A stretch of 64,000 bases of DNA from positions 124,001 to 188,000 of the forward strand of contig JAPLQY010000011.1 of the NCBI GenBank assembly GCA_026399475.1. Direction: 5' to 3'. The stretch is from Rhodocyclales bacterium. Its GTDB lineage: Bacteria > Pseudomonadota > Gammaproteobacteria > Burkholderiales > Rhodocyclaceae. Positions within the stretch are counted from its first letter, which is position 1, and each line of letters begins with the position of its first letter. Positions 27,792-36,479 of the stretch are shown in pieces. The notes below the pieces were generated by a model. It was not told where the DNA came from, did not search any database, and saw only the letters and a program-made list of their open reading frames with translations. Both the position numbers and the translations under genes were made by a program.

Positions 27792-28360
27792 GGCAGAAGA
27801 TTGGGTGAATGGCGGGTTCGGTAGCCTTCGACCGTGAGGCTGTCGGCGCCGCGGGTGACGGTGACCGAGATGCGCAGCGAGGCTGAGCTTGCGGTCGCAT
27901 CGCCGACGCCGTTGAGGGCTTCGGGGGCAACTGCGATGGTGGCGCTGTAGCCTGCCGGGGCGAAGGAGCCGCCAGTAACGCTGGGGATCGGGCTGGCCAT
28001 GGCCAGGCCGGCATAGTCATTGACGTTGTCGAAGGGTGTGACAGCTCCGGTGCGCGTTTCACCCGCTTCCGGACCAGATCCCTCGATGGTCGTCGTGCAG
28101 GCTCCGGCACCGATGGTGGCACTGGTGGCGGTTGCGGCGGTCGCATCGTCCGGATCGCACCAGGTGAAGGGGCGCAGTTCGACCTCTTCCAGCAGGCCTT
28201 CCGCAATTGCCAGCATCTGCTTCCTGACCAGCGGGTCGCCACTGGACTGGGCAGTGACATTGAGCACCGTCAGCACGCCGGCCAGCGCCACGCTGACGAT
28301 GACAATGAATACGATCAGTTCGATCAGCGTGATGCCATGCTGGCGACGACTAGTGCACAT
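27788..28360 (-). CDS. mshD: MSHA biogenesis protein MshD
   Basis: A 190-aa prepilin-like protein with leader CTSRRQHG^ITLIELIVFIVIVSVALAGVLTVLN, where Ile replaces the usual Phe at +1, and a PilV/GspI-like continuation (RKQMLAIAEGLLEEVELRPFTWCDPDDA). ATG at 28360 is chosen because the longer open frame upstream overlaps mshC; the overlap with mshC is 11 bp. This order and the LEEVELRPFTWCDPDD segment are characteristic of MshD. Confidence 0.9.
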   Translation of the reverse strand: MCTSRRQHGITLIELIVFIVIVSVALAGVLTVLNVTAQSSGDPLVRKQMLAIAEGLLEEVELRPFTWCDPDDATAATATSATIGAGACTTTIEGSGPEAGETRTGAVTPFDNVNDYAGLAMASPIPSVTGGSFAPAGYSATIAVAPEALNGVGDATASSASLRISVTVTRGADSLTVEGYRTRHSPNLLP

Positions 28361-28892
28361 AGCCGGTTTCTGCTTCGACGGTGATGACATGATCGGACTC
28401 GCCGCGCACGGTATAGGTGTTGCTGGCCGCCGCAGGTCTTCCCAGCGGGCTGAAGACCAGGGTTGCCGGAGCGACCGGAATGGAGACGCCGGATGGGGCG
28501 CAGATCTTGTTGGCGGCCGCCGGACTGCAACTGCGGTCGACAGCTGGCAGCGAAAGTGCGCTGGCCGGACAGGTGCCAACGACATAGGACTCAGGTACGT
28601 TCAGGTCAATGGTGACGGTCAGGTTGTTGCCGGCCAGGGAAACGCAACTGTAGCGTCGCTGCGCGACGGCTGCCTTGCGCGCGTACTCCAGTGTCGCCTT
28701 GACCTTGTCGCGATAGCCGATCTCGTCGAACCCCTTGATCAGGTCAAGACGCGGCAGCACGGCGACAGCCATGATGCCGATGATCAGCATCACCGTGATC
28801 AGTTCGATCAGGGTGAAGCCGGATTGGCAGCGTTGCGGCAGATGCATCGGCGCGAGCAGGCTGCGGGAAACGGCTGCAGGCCGCGGTTTCAT
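28350..28892 (-). CDS. mshC: MSHA minor pilin MshC
   Basis: A 180-aa prepilin-like protein with G^FTLIELITVMLIIGIMAVAVLPRL after the leader and a GspH-like continuation (DKVKATLEYARKAAVAQRRYSCVSL). ATG at 28892 gives a 25-residue leader; an internal ATG at 28847 would give a 10-residue leader and is also plausible, as neither has a clear ribosome site. It is the first MSHA gene seen; the major pilin gene mshA and assembly ATPase genes are not in the window. The ATG overlaps the stop of a 39-codon ORF upstream. Confidence 0.88.
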   Translation of the reverse strand: MKPRPAAVSRSLLAPMHLPQRCQSGFTLIELITVMLIIGIMAVAVLPRLDLIKGFDEIGYRDKVKATLEYARKAAVAQRRYSCVSLAGNNLTVTIDLNVPESYVVGTCPASALSLPAVDRSCSPAAANKICAPSGVSIPVAPATLVFSPLGRPAAASNTYTVRGESDHVITVEAETGYVH

Positions 28893-29008
28893 CGGTCGCT
28901 GCTTGCAGCATGCGCCAGTCGGCTGAGCATCAAACCTTCCGCTATTCCGCCGATCACATACTGAGCTTTTGCGTCGGAGAGGGACTGGAGCAATTCAGCG
29001 GTCTTCAT
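28889..29008 (-). CDS. Possible small protein (39 aa) upstream of mshC
   Basis: An ORF starting MKTAELLQSLSDAKAQYV and ending with TGA overlapping the mshC ATG as ATGA. The sequence is mildly amphipathic (IGGIAEGLMLSRLAHAA) and I do not recognise it. The precise stop/start overlap and the lack of a ribosome site for mshC suggest that translation of this ORF could couple to mshC. It could equally be a leader without a function of its own, or chance. Confidence 0.35.
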   Translation of the reverse strand: MKTAELLQSLSDAKAQYVIGGIAEGLMLSRLAHAASSDR

Positions 29009-29184
29009 GGCCTTGAGTGTCGAGTGGTGCCGGTGTTGATTTTCGCCTGGTCGGGAGCTTTCGGTGATGCTGAAGCCCAATTGGAAGCGCTGCGGCCGAG
29101 ACGTCGAGAGCGTCGGTGAGACAGTCTATCAAGCACGTACAAAATGGCGCAAGGCAATCCGCAGGAACAGAGGCCGCACGCGCG

Positions 29185-29214
29185 TTGCCATGCCTGGGGG
29201 TCAGCAGGTATAAT
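29185..29214 (+). promoter_or_regulatory. Sigma70-type promoter for tRNA-Thr
   Basis: TTGCCA at 29185-29190 and TATAAT at 29209-29214 are separated by 18 bp. The predicted transcription start is about 10 bp before the tRNA. The perfect -10 and good -35 fit a strong stable-RNA promoter. Confidence 0.75.
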
Positions 29215-29231
29215 TCGCCGCCTTTCAGGAC

Positions 29232-29307
<76 letters not shown>

Positions 29308-29318
29308 ACTATTCAGCA

Positions 29319-29359
29319 AAGGCTTGCCACCGTTCCGGTCGGCAGGCCTTGTTTCTTTT
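29319..29359 (+). terminator. Rho-independent terminator after tRNA-Thr
   Basis: The 10-base arms AAGGCTTGCC (29319-29328) and GGCAGGCCTT (29341-29350), with one mismatch, form a hairpin, followed by GTTTCTTTT. It separates the tRNA from the SDR gene, which has its own ribosome site. Confidence 0.75.
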
Positions 29360-29371
29360 AAGGGGCCGCTC

Positions 29372-30139
29372 ATGCAGATCAAAGACAGCGTATTCATCAT
29401 TACCGGCGGCGCTTCCGGCCTTGGCGCAGGTACCGGGCGGATGCTGGTGGAGCAGGGTGCAAAGGTGGTTCTGGCCGACCTCAACGAAGCGGCCGGCAAT
29501 GCGCTGGCAGCCGAACTGGGCAGCAACGCGCGCTTTGTCAGCACCAACGTCGCCGACGAAGCCAGCGCGAAGGCTTGCGTGGCCGCGGCGCTGGCGGCAT
29601 TCGGCGGCTTGCACGGACTGGTCAATTGCGCCGGCATTGCGCCGGCCGAGAAGGTGCTGGGCAGGAACGGCCCGCATTCGCTCGATGTGTTCGCCAGGGT
29701 CGTCACGGTCAATCTGGTGGGCAGCTTCAACATGATTCGCCTGGCCTCCGAGGCCATGAGCCAAGGTGCGCCGAATGCGGCCGGGGAGCGCGGCGTGATC
29801 GTCAGCACCGCTTCGGTGGCGGCCTATGATGGACAGATCGGCCAGGCGGCCTACGCGGCATCCAAAGGCGGCGTGGTCGGCATGACGCTGCCGATTGCAC
29901 GCGAACTGGCGCGCTTTGGTATCCGCGTGATGACCATCGCACCGGGAATTTTCGAGACGCCGATGTTGCTCGGCCTGCCGCAGGAAGTGCAGGATGCCCT
30001 GGGCAAGATGGTGCCCTTCCCCCCGCGCCTGGGCAAACCGGCCGAGTATGCGGCGCTGGTGCGGCACATCATTGAAAACGAGATGCTCAATGGCGAGGTT
30101 ATCCGCCTCGATGGCGCCATCCGCATGGCGCCGAAGTAA
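29372..30139 (+). CDS. SDR family dehydrogenase (3-hydroxyacyl-CoA dehydrogenase type 2-like)
   Basis: A 255-aa classical short-chain dehydrogenase. It has the NAD-binding motif [13 protein letters not shown] near the N-terminus, [13 protein letters not shown], the catalytic Ser-Tyr-Lys ([21 protein letters not shown] split over the active site) and the C-terminal [12 protein letters not shown] segment. This matches the HSD17B10/3-hydroxyacyl-CoA dehydrogenase type 2 group that oxidises short branched 3-hydroxyacyl-CoAs. ATG at 29372 follows AAGGGG; the longer frame from 29324 overlaps the terminator of the tRNA. It is followed after 28 bp by ccoI, but no functional connection is evident. Confidence 0.85.
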   Translation: MQIKDSVFIITGGASGLGAGTGRMLVEQGAKVVLADLNEAAGNALAAELGSNARFVSTNVADEASAKACVAAALAAFGGLHGLVNCAGIAPAEKVLGRNGPHSLDVFARVVTVNLVGSFNMIRLASEAMSQGAPNAAGERGVIVSTASVAAYDGQIGQAAYAASKGGVVGMTLPIARELARFGIRVMTIAPGIFETPMLLGLPQEVQDALGKMVPFPPRLGKPAEYAALVRHIIENEMLNGEVIRLDGAIRMAPK

Positions 30140-30167
30140 GTCAGGCTGTGACTGAACCGGCCTGACC

Positions 30168-32621
30168 ATGGCCGACTGCTACCACTGCGGCCTGTCGATT
30201 CCGCCGGGGGTTGATTTCCCGGTCGAGATCGACCGGATCCGGCGCGAGATGTGTTGCGCCGGCTGCCAGGCCGTGGCCCAGGCCATCGTCGACAACGGCC
30301 TGGCCGACTACTACCGCCATCGCGATGCGATGCCGGAAAGCCCGCGCGAGGCCTTGCCGCAGGTTCTGGCCGACTTCGGCCTGTTCGATCACCCCGACGT
30401 GCAGAAGACGTTCGTGCGCCGGGCCGAGGGCGTTGCGGCCGAACACGAACAGGAAGCGGCGCTGATTCTCGAGGGCATCACCTGCGCCGCCTGCGTCTGG
30501 CTCAATGAATCGCATGTCCGCCGCCAGCCTGGTGTGACTGCCATCGACATCAACTACACCACGCGCCGGGCAAGGGTGCGCTGGGACGAGCGCGTCACCA
30601 AACTTTCGGCGATCCTCGAAGCCATTGCCGCCATCGGTTACCGCGCGCATCCCTACGATATCGGGCGCTCCGAGGAACTGGCGCAGAAGGAGCGCAAGGC
30701 CGCGCTGTGGCGACTGTTCGTCGCCGGCTTCGGCATGATGCAGGTGATGATGTACGCCGTGCCGGTGTATCTGGCGAAGGTGGGTACTGAGGGCGACATG
30801 ACCCCGGACATCGAACAGTTGATGCGCTGGGCCAGCCTGATCCTGACACTGCCCGTGATCGGCTATTCCGCCGCGCCTTTCTTCGCCAGCGCCTGGCGCG
30901 ACCTGAAGCTGCGTCGCGTCGGCATGGACGTGCCGGTGGCGCTCGGCGTCGGCGCGGCCTTCGCCGCCAGCCTCTGGGCCACGCTGACGGCGGCGGGCGA
31001 GGTGTATTTCGATTCGGTCACCATGTTCGTCTTCTTCCTGCTGTCGGGCCGCTATCTGGAAATGATGGCGCGGCAGAAGGCGGCGCGCAGCGTCGAGACT
31101 TTGGCCCGCGCCATACCGGCCTTCGCCACCCGTTTGGCGGCGTGGCCTTGCGCCAGCGTGGATGCGGCGGGTGAGCGCGTCGCCGTGGCCGAGTTGCACG
31201 CGGGTGACGTGGTGCAGATCAAGCCCGGCGAGACCGTGCCGGCCGATGGCTGCGTGCTCGACGGCGAGAGCGCGGCGGACGAATCCTTGTTGACCGGCGA
31301 GAGTCGCCCGGTGCCCAAGCTGGCGGGTGACATGCTGATTGGCGGCAGCGTGAATACGGCGAGCCCCTTGGTGATGCGCATCGAGCGCGTCGGCGAGGCG
31401 ACGCGCGTGGCGGCCATCCAGCGCCTGATGGAGCGTGCGGCCGCGGAAAAGCCGCGCCTGGTGGAAATGGCGGACCGCGTCGCCGGGCGCTTCATTTTCG
31501 CTCTGCTGCTGCTGGCGGTGGCAACGGCGCTGGCCTGGTGGTGGATCGATCCCTCGCGTGCCCTGTGGATTTTTGTCGCCGTGCTGGTGGTGAGTTGCCC
31601 GTGCGCGCTGTCACTGGCGACACCGGCGGCATTGACCGTGGCGACAGGAGCGCTGGCCGCACGCGGCGTGCTGGTGACGCGCGGCCACGCCATCGAGGCG
31701 CTGGCGCGCGTCGATCGTTTCATTTTCGACAAGACCGGCACCCTGACCATGGGACGCATGGAACTGGTCGAGGTGCTGCCTCTGCGTGACGATACCGCGC
31801 GCGCGCTGGTGCTTGCCGTAGCGCTTGAACGCGGCTCAGAGCACCCCATCGCCCGGGCGCTGGCCGTGGGTGGGGTGGATGCAGGTATCGAGGTCGATGG
31901 ATTGCGAGCCACCACGGGAGCCGGTGTCGAGGGTGTGATCGAGGGAATCGTCTGGCGCCTTGGACGTCCCGGGTTTGTCGCCGCATTGCATGCGAGGCAG
32001 GTTCCGTTGGAGGTTCAGGCGATTGTCGGCGCGGGGGACACGGTGATCGCGCTGGGTGATGCAGAGGGCTGGCAGGCATTCTTCCGCCTGAGCGACAGCC
32101 TGCGCCCCGAGGCGTCCGCCATGGTCGCAAGACTCTCTGCCGCAGGCATCAAGTTGTCGATCTTCAGCGGCGACACACCGGCCGCTGCCGGACGGGTGGG
32201 CGCGGCGCTGGGCATTCCGGATGCACGCGGCGGGCTCTCGCCGGAGGACAAGCATGCGGCGCTCAAGGCCCTGCAAGGGGCCGGCGAGACGGTGGCGATG
32301 GTCGGCGATGGCGTCAATGATGCCCCGGTGCTGGCGCAGGCCCAGGTGTCGATCGCGATGGGTGGCGGCGCCGACCTGGCGCGGGCCAATGCCGATGTCG
32401 TGCTGCTCGGCAATGACCTGCAGGCGCTACCGCAAGGGCTGGCGCTGGCGCGGCGCACCCTGCGCATCGTGAAACAGAACCTGGTGTGGGCTTTCGCCTA
32501 CAATCTGCTGGCGATCCCGCTGGCCATGGCCGGCTGGGTGACCCCCTGGATGGCCGGCATCGGCATGTCGGCCAGTTCGCTTCTGGTGGTTCTCAATGCC
32601 TTGCGGCTGCAGCGAGGGTAA
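30168..32621 (+). CDS. ccoI: cbb3 oxidase copper-loading P1B-type ATPase CcoI (FixI)
   Basis: Copper-exporting P-type ATPase that supplies copper for assembly of cbb3 cytochrome oxidase. The 817-aa protein has an extended Cys-rich N-terminus (CYHCGLSI, MCCAGC) specific to CcoI, one heavy-metal-associated domain (GITCAACVWL), the membrane CPC motif at residues 477-479, phosphorylation motif DKTGT from D521, and the GDGVNDAP hinge. CcoS follows three bases later, the classical ccoIS pair. In related genomes this pair usually adjoins ccoNOQP; here it is separated from ccoN by 12 kb carrying the perchlorate locus. Confidence 0.93.
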   Translation: MADCYHCGLSIPPGVDFPVEIDRIRREMCCAGCQAVAQAIVDNGLADYYRHRDAMPESPREALPQVLADFGLFDHPDVQKTFVRRAEGVAAEHEQEAALILEGITCAACVWLNESHVRRQPGVTAIDINYTTRRARVRWDERVTKLSAILEAIAAIGYRAHPYDIGRSEELAQKERKAALWRLFVAGFGMMQVMMYAVPVYLAKVGTEGDMTPDIEQLMRWASLILTLPVIGYSAAPFFASAWRDLKLRRVGMDVPVALGVGAAFAASLWATLTAAGEVYFDSVTMFVFFLLSGRYLEMMARQKAARSVETLARAIPAFATRLAAWPCASVDAAGERVAVAELHAGDVVQIKPGETVPADGCVLDGESAADESLLTGESRPVPKLAGDMLIGGSVNTASPLVMRIERVGEATRVAAIQRLMERAAAEKPRLVEMADRVAGRFIFALLLLAVATALAWWWIDPSRALWIFVAVLVVSCPCALSLATPAALTVATGALAARGVLVTRGHAIEALARVDRFIFDKTGTLTMGRMELVEVLPLRDDTARALVLAVALERGSEHPIARALAVGGVDAGIEVDGLRATTGAGVEGVIEGIVWRLGRPGFVAALHARQVPLEVQAIVGAGDTVIALGDAEGWQAFFRLSDSLRPEASAMVARLSAAGIKLSIFSGDTPAAAGRVGAALGIPDARGGLSPEDKHAALKALQGAGETVAMVGDGVNDAPVLAQAQVSIAMGGGADLARANADVVLLGNDLQALPQGLALARRTLRIVKQNLVWAFAYNLLAIPLAMAGWVTPWMAGIGMSASSLLVVLNALRLQRG

Positions 32622-32623
32622 AT

Positions 32624-32827
32624 GTGGATATCCTGTATCTCCTGATTCCGCTGTCGCTGGTGCTGGTCTTCGTCATTGCCGCCTTGTTCTGGTGGTCATT
32701 GAAGAGCGGACAGTACGAGGACCTCGAAGGCCCCGGCTACCGCGTCCTGATGGATGACGACGAGACCGATGCGCCGGCGAAACGAAGCACTGTTGACCCA
32801 GATCAAGGTACTGAGGGCAAGAAGTAA
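32624..32827 (+). CDS. ccoS: cbb3 oxidase assembly protein CcoS
   Basis: A 67-aa single-pass membrane protein starting with GTG at 32624 (VDILYLLIPLSLVLVFVIAALFWWSLKSGQYEDLEGPGYRVLMDDD). The motif SGQYEDLEGPGYRVLMDD is diagnostic of CcoS, which is needed for cofactor insertion into the catalytic subunit of cbb3 oxidase. The GTG lies two bases after the ccoI stop, so the two are coupled. A strong terminator follows. Confidence 0.92.
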   Translation: MDILYLLIPLSLVLVFVIAALFWWSLKSGQYEDLEGPGYRVLMDDDETDAPAKRSTVDPDQGTEGKK

Positions 32828-32895
32828 CCATACTGACAGCGGGTTTTATGGTGATGGCTTCGCGCCGTCGCCCGAAGGCTCTCTGTTGGGGTTAG

Positions 32896-32922
32896 GGGTG
32901 CGCGCTGCGCACCCTTTTTTTT
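32896..32922 (+). terminator. Rho-independent terminator after ccoS
   Basis: Perfect 8-bp stem GGGTGCGC/GCGCACCC with a GCT loop, followed by eight T residues. It ends the ccoIS transcript and isolates it from the perchlorate locus. The rest of the 332-bp gap to the sensor kinase holds only a small GTTCC/GGAAC hairpin and a promoter candidate. Confidence 0.9.
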
Positions 32923-33032
32923 ATGTCTTCGAGCGAAAGCGAGGAGACGGTATCCCGCGACGGCCTGCCCGACAGTGCTCACTGCCAGTGGCCGAGAAAA
33001 CCAGCAGTTCCTTCCGGAACATGAAACCTGAA

Positions 33033-33061
33033 TTGCGTGGGAATGTGCGTGAGGGTAGTAT
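33033..33061 (+). promoter_or_regulatory. Candidate sigma70 promoter for the sensor kinase/response regulator pair
   Basis: TTGCGT at 33033-33038 and TAGTAT at 33056-33061 with a 17-bp spacer. It lies about 100 bp upstream of the kinase ATG. Motif quality is moderate. Confidence 0.4.
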
Positions 33062-33159
33062 CCATCACGGGTTTAGTGTGGCCGCATGGACACGGTCACC
33101 ACATCGCCTCGGCGGTTGAACCCTACTCTTTCTGCCACGTAAGGATTGAAGACAGGTCC

Positions 33160-35013
33160 ATGAGGCTGATACTCGATCGTATCGGAGAACGCATGGGCCG
33201 CATCCTGCCCAAGATGGAGGGCATACTTTTCCCGGTGCACCGCAGCTTCATTTACCGGCTTGGTATCGTGCTGTCCCTGGTGACGGTCGCGTTTGTCGTG
33301 CGGCGCCTGATTGGTCCCGCCGAGCTGGGTGTGCCGTTCCTGACCTTTTTTCCTGCAGCCGCGATCTCGGCGGTCTTTGGCGGATTCTGGGCCGGCATGC
33401 TTGCGACCGCACTCGGGTCGACAGCGGCGACATATTTTTTCATTCCGCCGTACTCCATTTTTTCCTTCGAGTTTCGCTACGAAACAGTCTTCGGCAATAT
33501 CGTCTATCTGCTCGACGAGATTGTGGTCTGTTCCGCCATCGCTGCATTGCACCGCTTTTACAGGATAACCAAGGATCAGAATGCGGAGTTGAAGACCTTG
33601 ATCCAGACGATTCCCGATCTGATCTGGCTGAAAAATCCGGACGGTGTGTATCTGGAGTGCAACCCTGCCATTGAACGTTTTTACGGACTACACCGGGATG
33701 CCGTCATTGGCAGGACCTCCCGAGACTTGTTTTCAGAGCGGGTGGCCGAGTCCATTCATCGGCAGGATCAGGAAGCGCTGGCCGCGGATGGGCCCCGTAC
33801 CACGGAGGGGTGGGTCGTGCGCGCCAGCGATGGCTACCATGTCCTGCTGGAGACCACCACGACGCCCATGCGTACGGCCGATGGCACGTTGATTGGCGTG
33901 CTTGGCCTGGCGCGCGACATCACCGAGCGTCGGCGTCTGGAAGACGAGGTGCGATCCCGTACCGTCGAGCTGGAGCAGGAGCGTGCTTTCCTGACGGCAA
34001 TTTTCGAGCATACCGGCGACGGAATCCTGGCGGTGAACAGCGAGGGCTGCATTGCGCTGGCCAACCAGGAGGCGCGGCGCCTGCTGGGCACGAGCGAGGA
34101 CAACGGTTCCCGCCGTCTGGCCGAGTTCTGGCCTGAATGGCCGGTGATCGCTGCCGCAGCCGCCGACCGCGGCGAAGCCCGCCATGATCTTGATACCGCG
34201 GGGCGTGTCCTCGCGCTTTCGGTCACGCGCACCGGCGAACTCGGGGAAACCCGCTACGTGATTGTCGCCCGCGATGTCAGCGAAGAACACCGCCTCGCGG
34301 ACGAGCGCCGCGAACTCGACCGGCAGATGTTCCAGATGGAGAATATGGCGACCCTGGGCGAACTGGCGATGGGTGTGGCCCATGAAATCGGTAACCCTCT
34401 TGCCGGCATGAAAGCGGTGGCCCAGTCACTGCAGTACGAGGACGACCTCTCGGCGGACACGCGCGAAGCGTTGCGCCGGCTGGAAGCGGAGATCGACCGG
34501 CTCGGCGACTTCCTGCGCAGTTTTCATGGTTTTGCCGCACCCCAGCGCACGCATCCCGTAGCTTGCCGCTTGCGCGACATCGTGGACGACATACTGTTCT
34601 GGATCCGCAAGGAGGCCATATCCCATGATGTTGCCATTGGCCTTTCCATCGAACATGACCTGTCGGTGCGTGCCGACCCGAACCAGATCAAACAAGTGCT
34701 GCTGAATCTGGTCGTCAATGCCATTCACGCCATGCCGGAAGGAGGCGCGCTGCGCATCGCCGCCACTCATGACAGCGACCTTGGTGTGCGTATCGAGGTC
34801 GCCGATACCGGAGGCGGGATAGCGGCCGAAGTCCTTCCGCGAATCTTCGACCCATTCTTTACGACGCGCACCTCGGGTTCGGGACTCGGCCTGGCCGTTG
34901 TCAAAAAAATTGTCGACGAACACGGTGCGCGCATCGAAGTTCAAAGTCAGGTCGGGCATGGCTCCTGCTTTACGCTTAACTGGCCCGTCGCATCGACGGG
35001 GTTGCCGGTATGA
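33160..35013 (+). CDS. pcrS: Membrane sensor histidine kinase of the perchlorate locus (PcrS-like)
   Basis: A 617-aa sensor kinase. The N-terminus carries four hydrophobic segments with DUF4118-like character (residues about 30-130; FFPAAAISAVFGGFWAGMLA). A PAS domain follows (about 140-260, TIPDLIWLKNPDGVYLECN), then a second PAS-like domain (about 275-375), and a C-terminal kinase core with the phospho-accepting His408 in GVAHEIGNPLAGM, plus N-box NQIKQVLLNLVVNAIHAM and G-boxes (DTGGGIA, GSGLGLAVVKKI). It overlaps the response-regulator ATG (ATGA). Position next to pcrABCD-cld parallels the pcrS gene of known perchlorate islands; the ligand cannot be read from the sequence. ATG at 33160 is chosen because the upstream frame has no helix or ribosome-site support. 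Confidence 0.8.
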   Translation: MRLILDRIGERMGRILPKMEGILFPVHRSFIYRLGIVLSLVTVAFVVRRLIGPAELGVPFLTFFPAAAISAVFGGFWAGMLATALGSTAATYFFIPPYSIFSFEFRYETVFGNIVYLLDEIVVCSAIAALHRFYRITKDQNAELKTLIQTIPDLIWLKNPDGVYLECNPAIERFYGLHRDAVIGRTSRDLFSERVAESIHRQDQEALAADGPRTTEGWVVRASDGYHVLLETTTTPMRTADGTLIGVLGLARDITERRRLEDEVRSRTVELEQERAFLTAIFEHTGDGILAVNSEGCIALANQEARRLLGTSEDNGSRRLAEFWPEWPVIAAAAADRGEARHDLDTAGRVLALSVTRTGELGETRYVIVARDVSEEHRLADERRELDRQMFQMENMATLGELAMGVAHEIGNPLAGMKAVAQSLQYEDDLSADTREALRRLEAEIDRLGDFLRSFHGFAAPQRTHPVACRLRDIVDDILFWIRKEAISHDVAIGLSIEHDLSVRADPNQIKQVLLNLVVNAIHAMPEGGALRIAATHDSDLGVRIEVADTGGGIAAEVLPRIFDPFFTTRTSGSGLGLAVVKKIVDEHGARIEVQSQVGHGSCFTLNWPVASTGLPV

Positions 35014-36380
35014 GCGCCATGCTGATCGTCGAGGACGACACCACCATTCGTGTCACCCTGAGCAAGTTTCTCGCTCGTCTGGGCTACGCCGTTGACGTTG
35101 CGGAAGATGCTGCGGGAGCTCTCAAGCAGGCGCGCAGCAGGCGTTACCGGCTGATCCTGCTCGACCTTCATCTGCCCGACGGCAACGGCCTCGATCTGAT
35201 CGGCAAGTTCCGCGAACTGGACGAAGACACGCTGGTCGTCATCATGACCGCATTTCCGGAGGTGCGTACCGCCGTGTCGACGCTCAAGGCGGGCGCCTAC
35301 GACTACATCATCAAGCCCTTCGATCTCGAAGACGTGCGCGAACTGGTTGGCCGCGCCATGGAGACCAGCCGGTTGCGCCAGGAGGTTGCCTGGCGGCGGG
35401 CCCAGTCGAACGTCTGCGAGGTGGATGGCGTTGGCGGCGATAGCCCGGCGTGGCAGAGACTGACAGAGGTAACGCACAAGATAGCCGGCGCCGAGCACGT
35501 CCCCGTGCTGATCTGCGGCGAATCCGGCTGCGGCAAGGAGCGCGTGGCCCGGACCATTCACTGTGGCTCGCCGCGGGCTGGCGGTCCGTGGGTGACGCTC
35601 AACTGCTCGGCGCTGCCGGAAAACCTGCTCGAATCCGAAATGTTCGGCTATGAGAAGGGCGCCTTTACCGATGCCCGGCAGCTCAAACGCGGCCTGCTCG
35701 AACTGGCCGACGGCGGCACCCTGTTTCTCGATGAAATCGGCGATCTTGCCCTGACCCTTCAACCGAAGCTGCTGCGCGTACTGGAAACACAGACTTTCCG
35801 CAGGCTGGGCGGCAGTCGCGAGATCAGCGTCGACGTTCGTTTTGTCGCTGCGACGCACCGCAATCTGCCTGAAATGGTCAAGAACGGCCAGTTTCGAGAG
35901 GATCTCTACTATCGCCTCAATGTCGGCGCGATCGACGTGCCACCCTTGCGCGCGCGGCGCGAAGATATTCTGCCGCTGGCGCGCCACTTCCTCGCCGAGG
36001 CGGCGCGGGCCGTCGGCTCCCCCTCATTGAAGCTGGCTCCGGCACTGGAGCCGCTGCTGGAAAACTACGCATGGCCAGGCAACGTACGCGAGTTGCGCAA
36101 TGTACTGGAGCGTGCTGCCATACTCTGCGTCGAAGGCTGCGTTACCAGCGTGCAGTTGCCGCGCGAGATCGTTGGCCGTGCGATGTCCGTCGTCTCGTCA
36201 GAAGAGTCCGACCAGTCCTTCGTGGACTTGGGCGAAATGGAGCGCCGGTACATTCAGCGCGTTCTGGACTCGGTTGGCGGTAACAAGACCCGCGCCGCCG
36301 AACTCCTCGGCATCACCCGCTTGACCCTGCGCAACAAGCTCAAGCACCACGACCTCGACGATAGTCCGGCCGTTTCCTGA
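35010..36380 (+). CDS. pcrR: Sigma54-dependent response regulator of the perchlorate locus (PcrR-like, NtrC family)
   Basis: A 456-aa NtrC-family activator. The receiver domain (residues 1-120) has acidic residues D9 and D10, phosphorylation site D52 (LLDLHLPDGNG) and K102. The AAA+ domain has Walker A GESGCGKE (170-177), Walker B GGTLFLDEIGDL, and the sigma54-contact loop as GAFTDA (217-222) instead of the usual GAFTGA. A Fis-like helix-turn-helix closes the protein (NKTRAAELLGITRLTLRNKLKHH). It forms a pair with the upstream kinase. A sigma54 promoter and a palindrome lie immediately downstream before pcrA, so it is the likely activator of pcrABCD-cld. The similarity to PcrR of known perchlorate islands is inference from family and context. 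Confidence 0.85.
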   Translation: MSAMLIVEDDTTIRVTLSKFLARLGYAVDVAEDAAGALKQARSRRYRLILLDLHLPDGNGLDLIGKFRELDEDTLVVIMTAFPEVRTAVSTLKAGAYDYIIKPFDLEDVRELVGRAMETSRLRQEVAWRRAQSNVCEVDGVGGDSPAWQRLTEVTHKIAGAEHVPVLICGESGCGKERVARTIHCGSPRAGGPWVTLNCSALPENLLESEMFGYEKGAFTDARQLKRGLLELADGGTLFLDEIGDLALTLQPKLLRVLETQTFRRLGGSREISVDVRFVAATHRNLPEMVKNGQFREDLYYRLNVGAIDVPPLRARREDILPLARHFLAEAARAVGSPSLKLAPALEPLLENYAWPGNVRELRNVLERAAILCVEGCVTSVQLPREIVGRAMSVVSSEESDQSFVDLGEMERRYIQRVLDSVGGNKTRAAELLGITRLTLRNKLKHHDLDDSPAVS

Positions 36381-36399
36381 CCGGTTGAAATTCGATCGG

Positions 36400-36418
36400 A
36401 CGGTCATTTATTGACCGT
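36400..36418. promoter_or_regulatory. Perfect palindrome, candidate activator-binding site (UAS) for the pcr promoter
   Basis: ACGGTCA-TTTAT-TGACCGT: 7-bp inverted repeat with a 5-bp spacer. Its centre lies about 72 bp upstream of the -24 element, the right range for a sigma54 activator. It is 19 bp after the pcrR stop codon. Binding by PcrR is inferred. Confidence 0.6.
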
Positions 36419-36448
36419 ATCAGCATCGCCCAAATCCCCTGACACCCG

Positions 36449-36476
36449 CCACTGCCATGCGCCAGTGGTTTTTTTT
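36449..36476 (+). terminator. Rho-independent terminator after pcrR
   Basis: CCACTG (36449-36454) pairs with CAGTGG (36463-36468) around an 8-base loop, followed by eight T residues. It lies between the palindrome and the sigma54 promoter, so it would end pcrSR transcripts and leave pcrA under its own promoter. Confidence 0.8.
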
Positions 36477-36479
36477 CGT

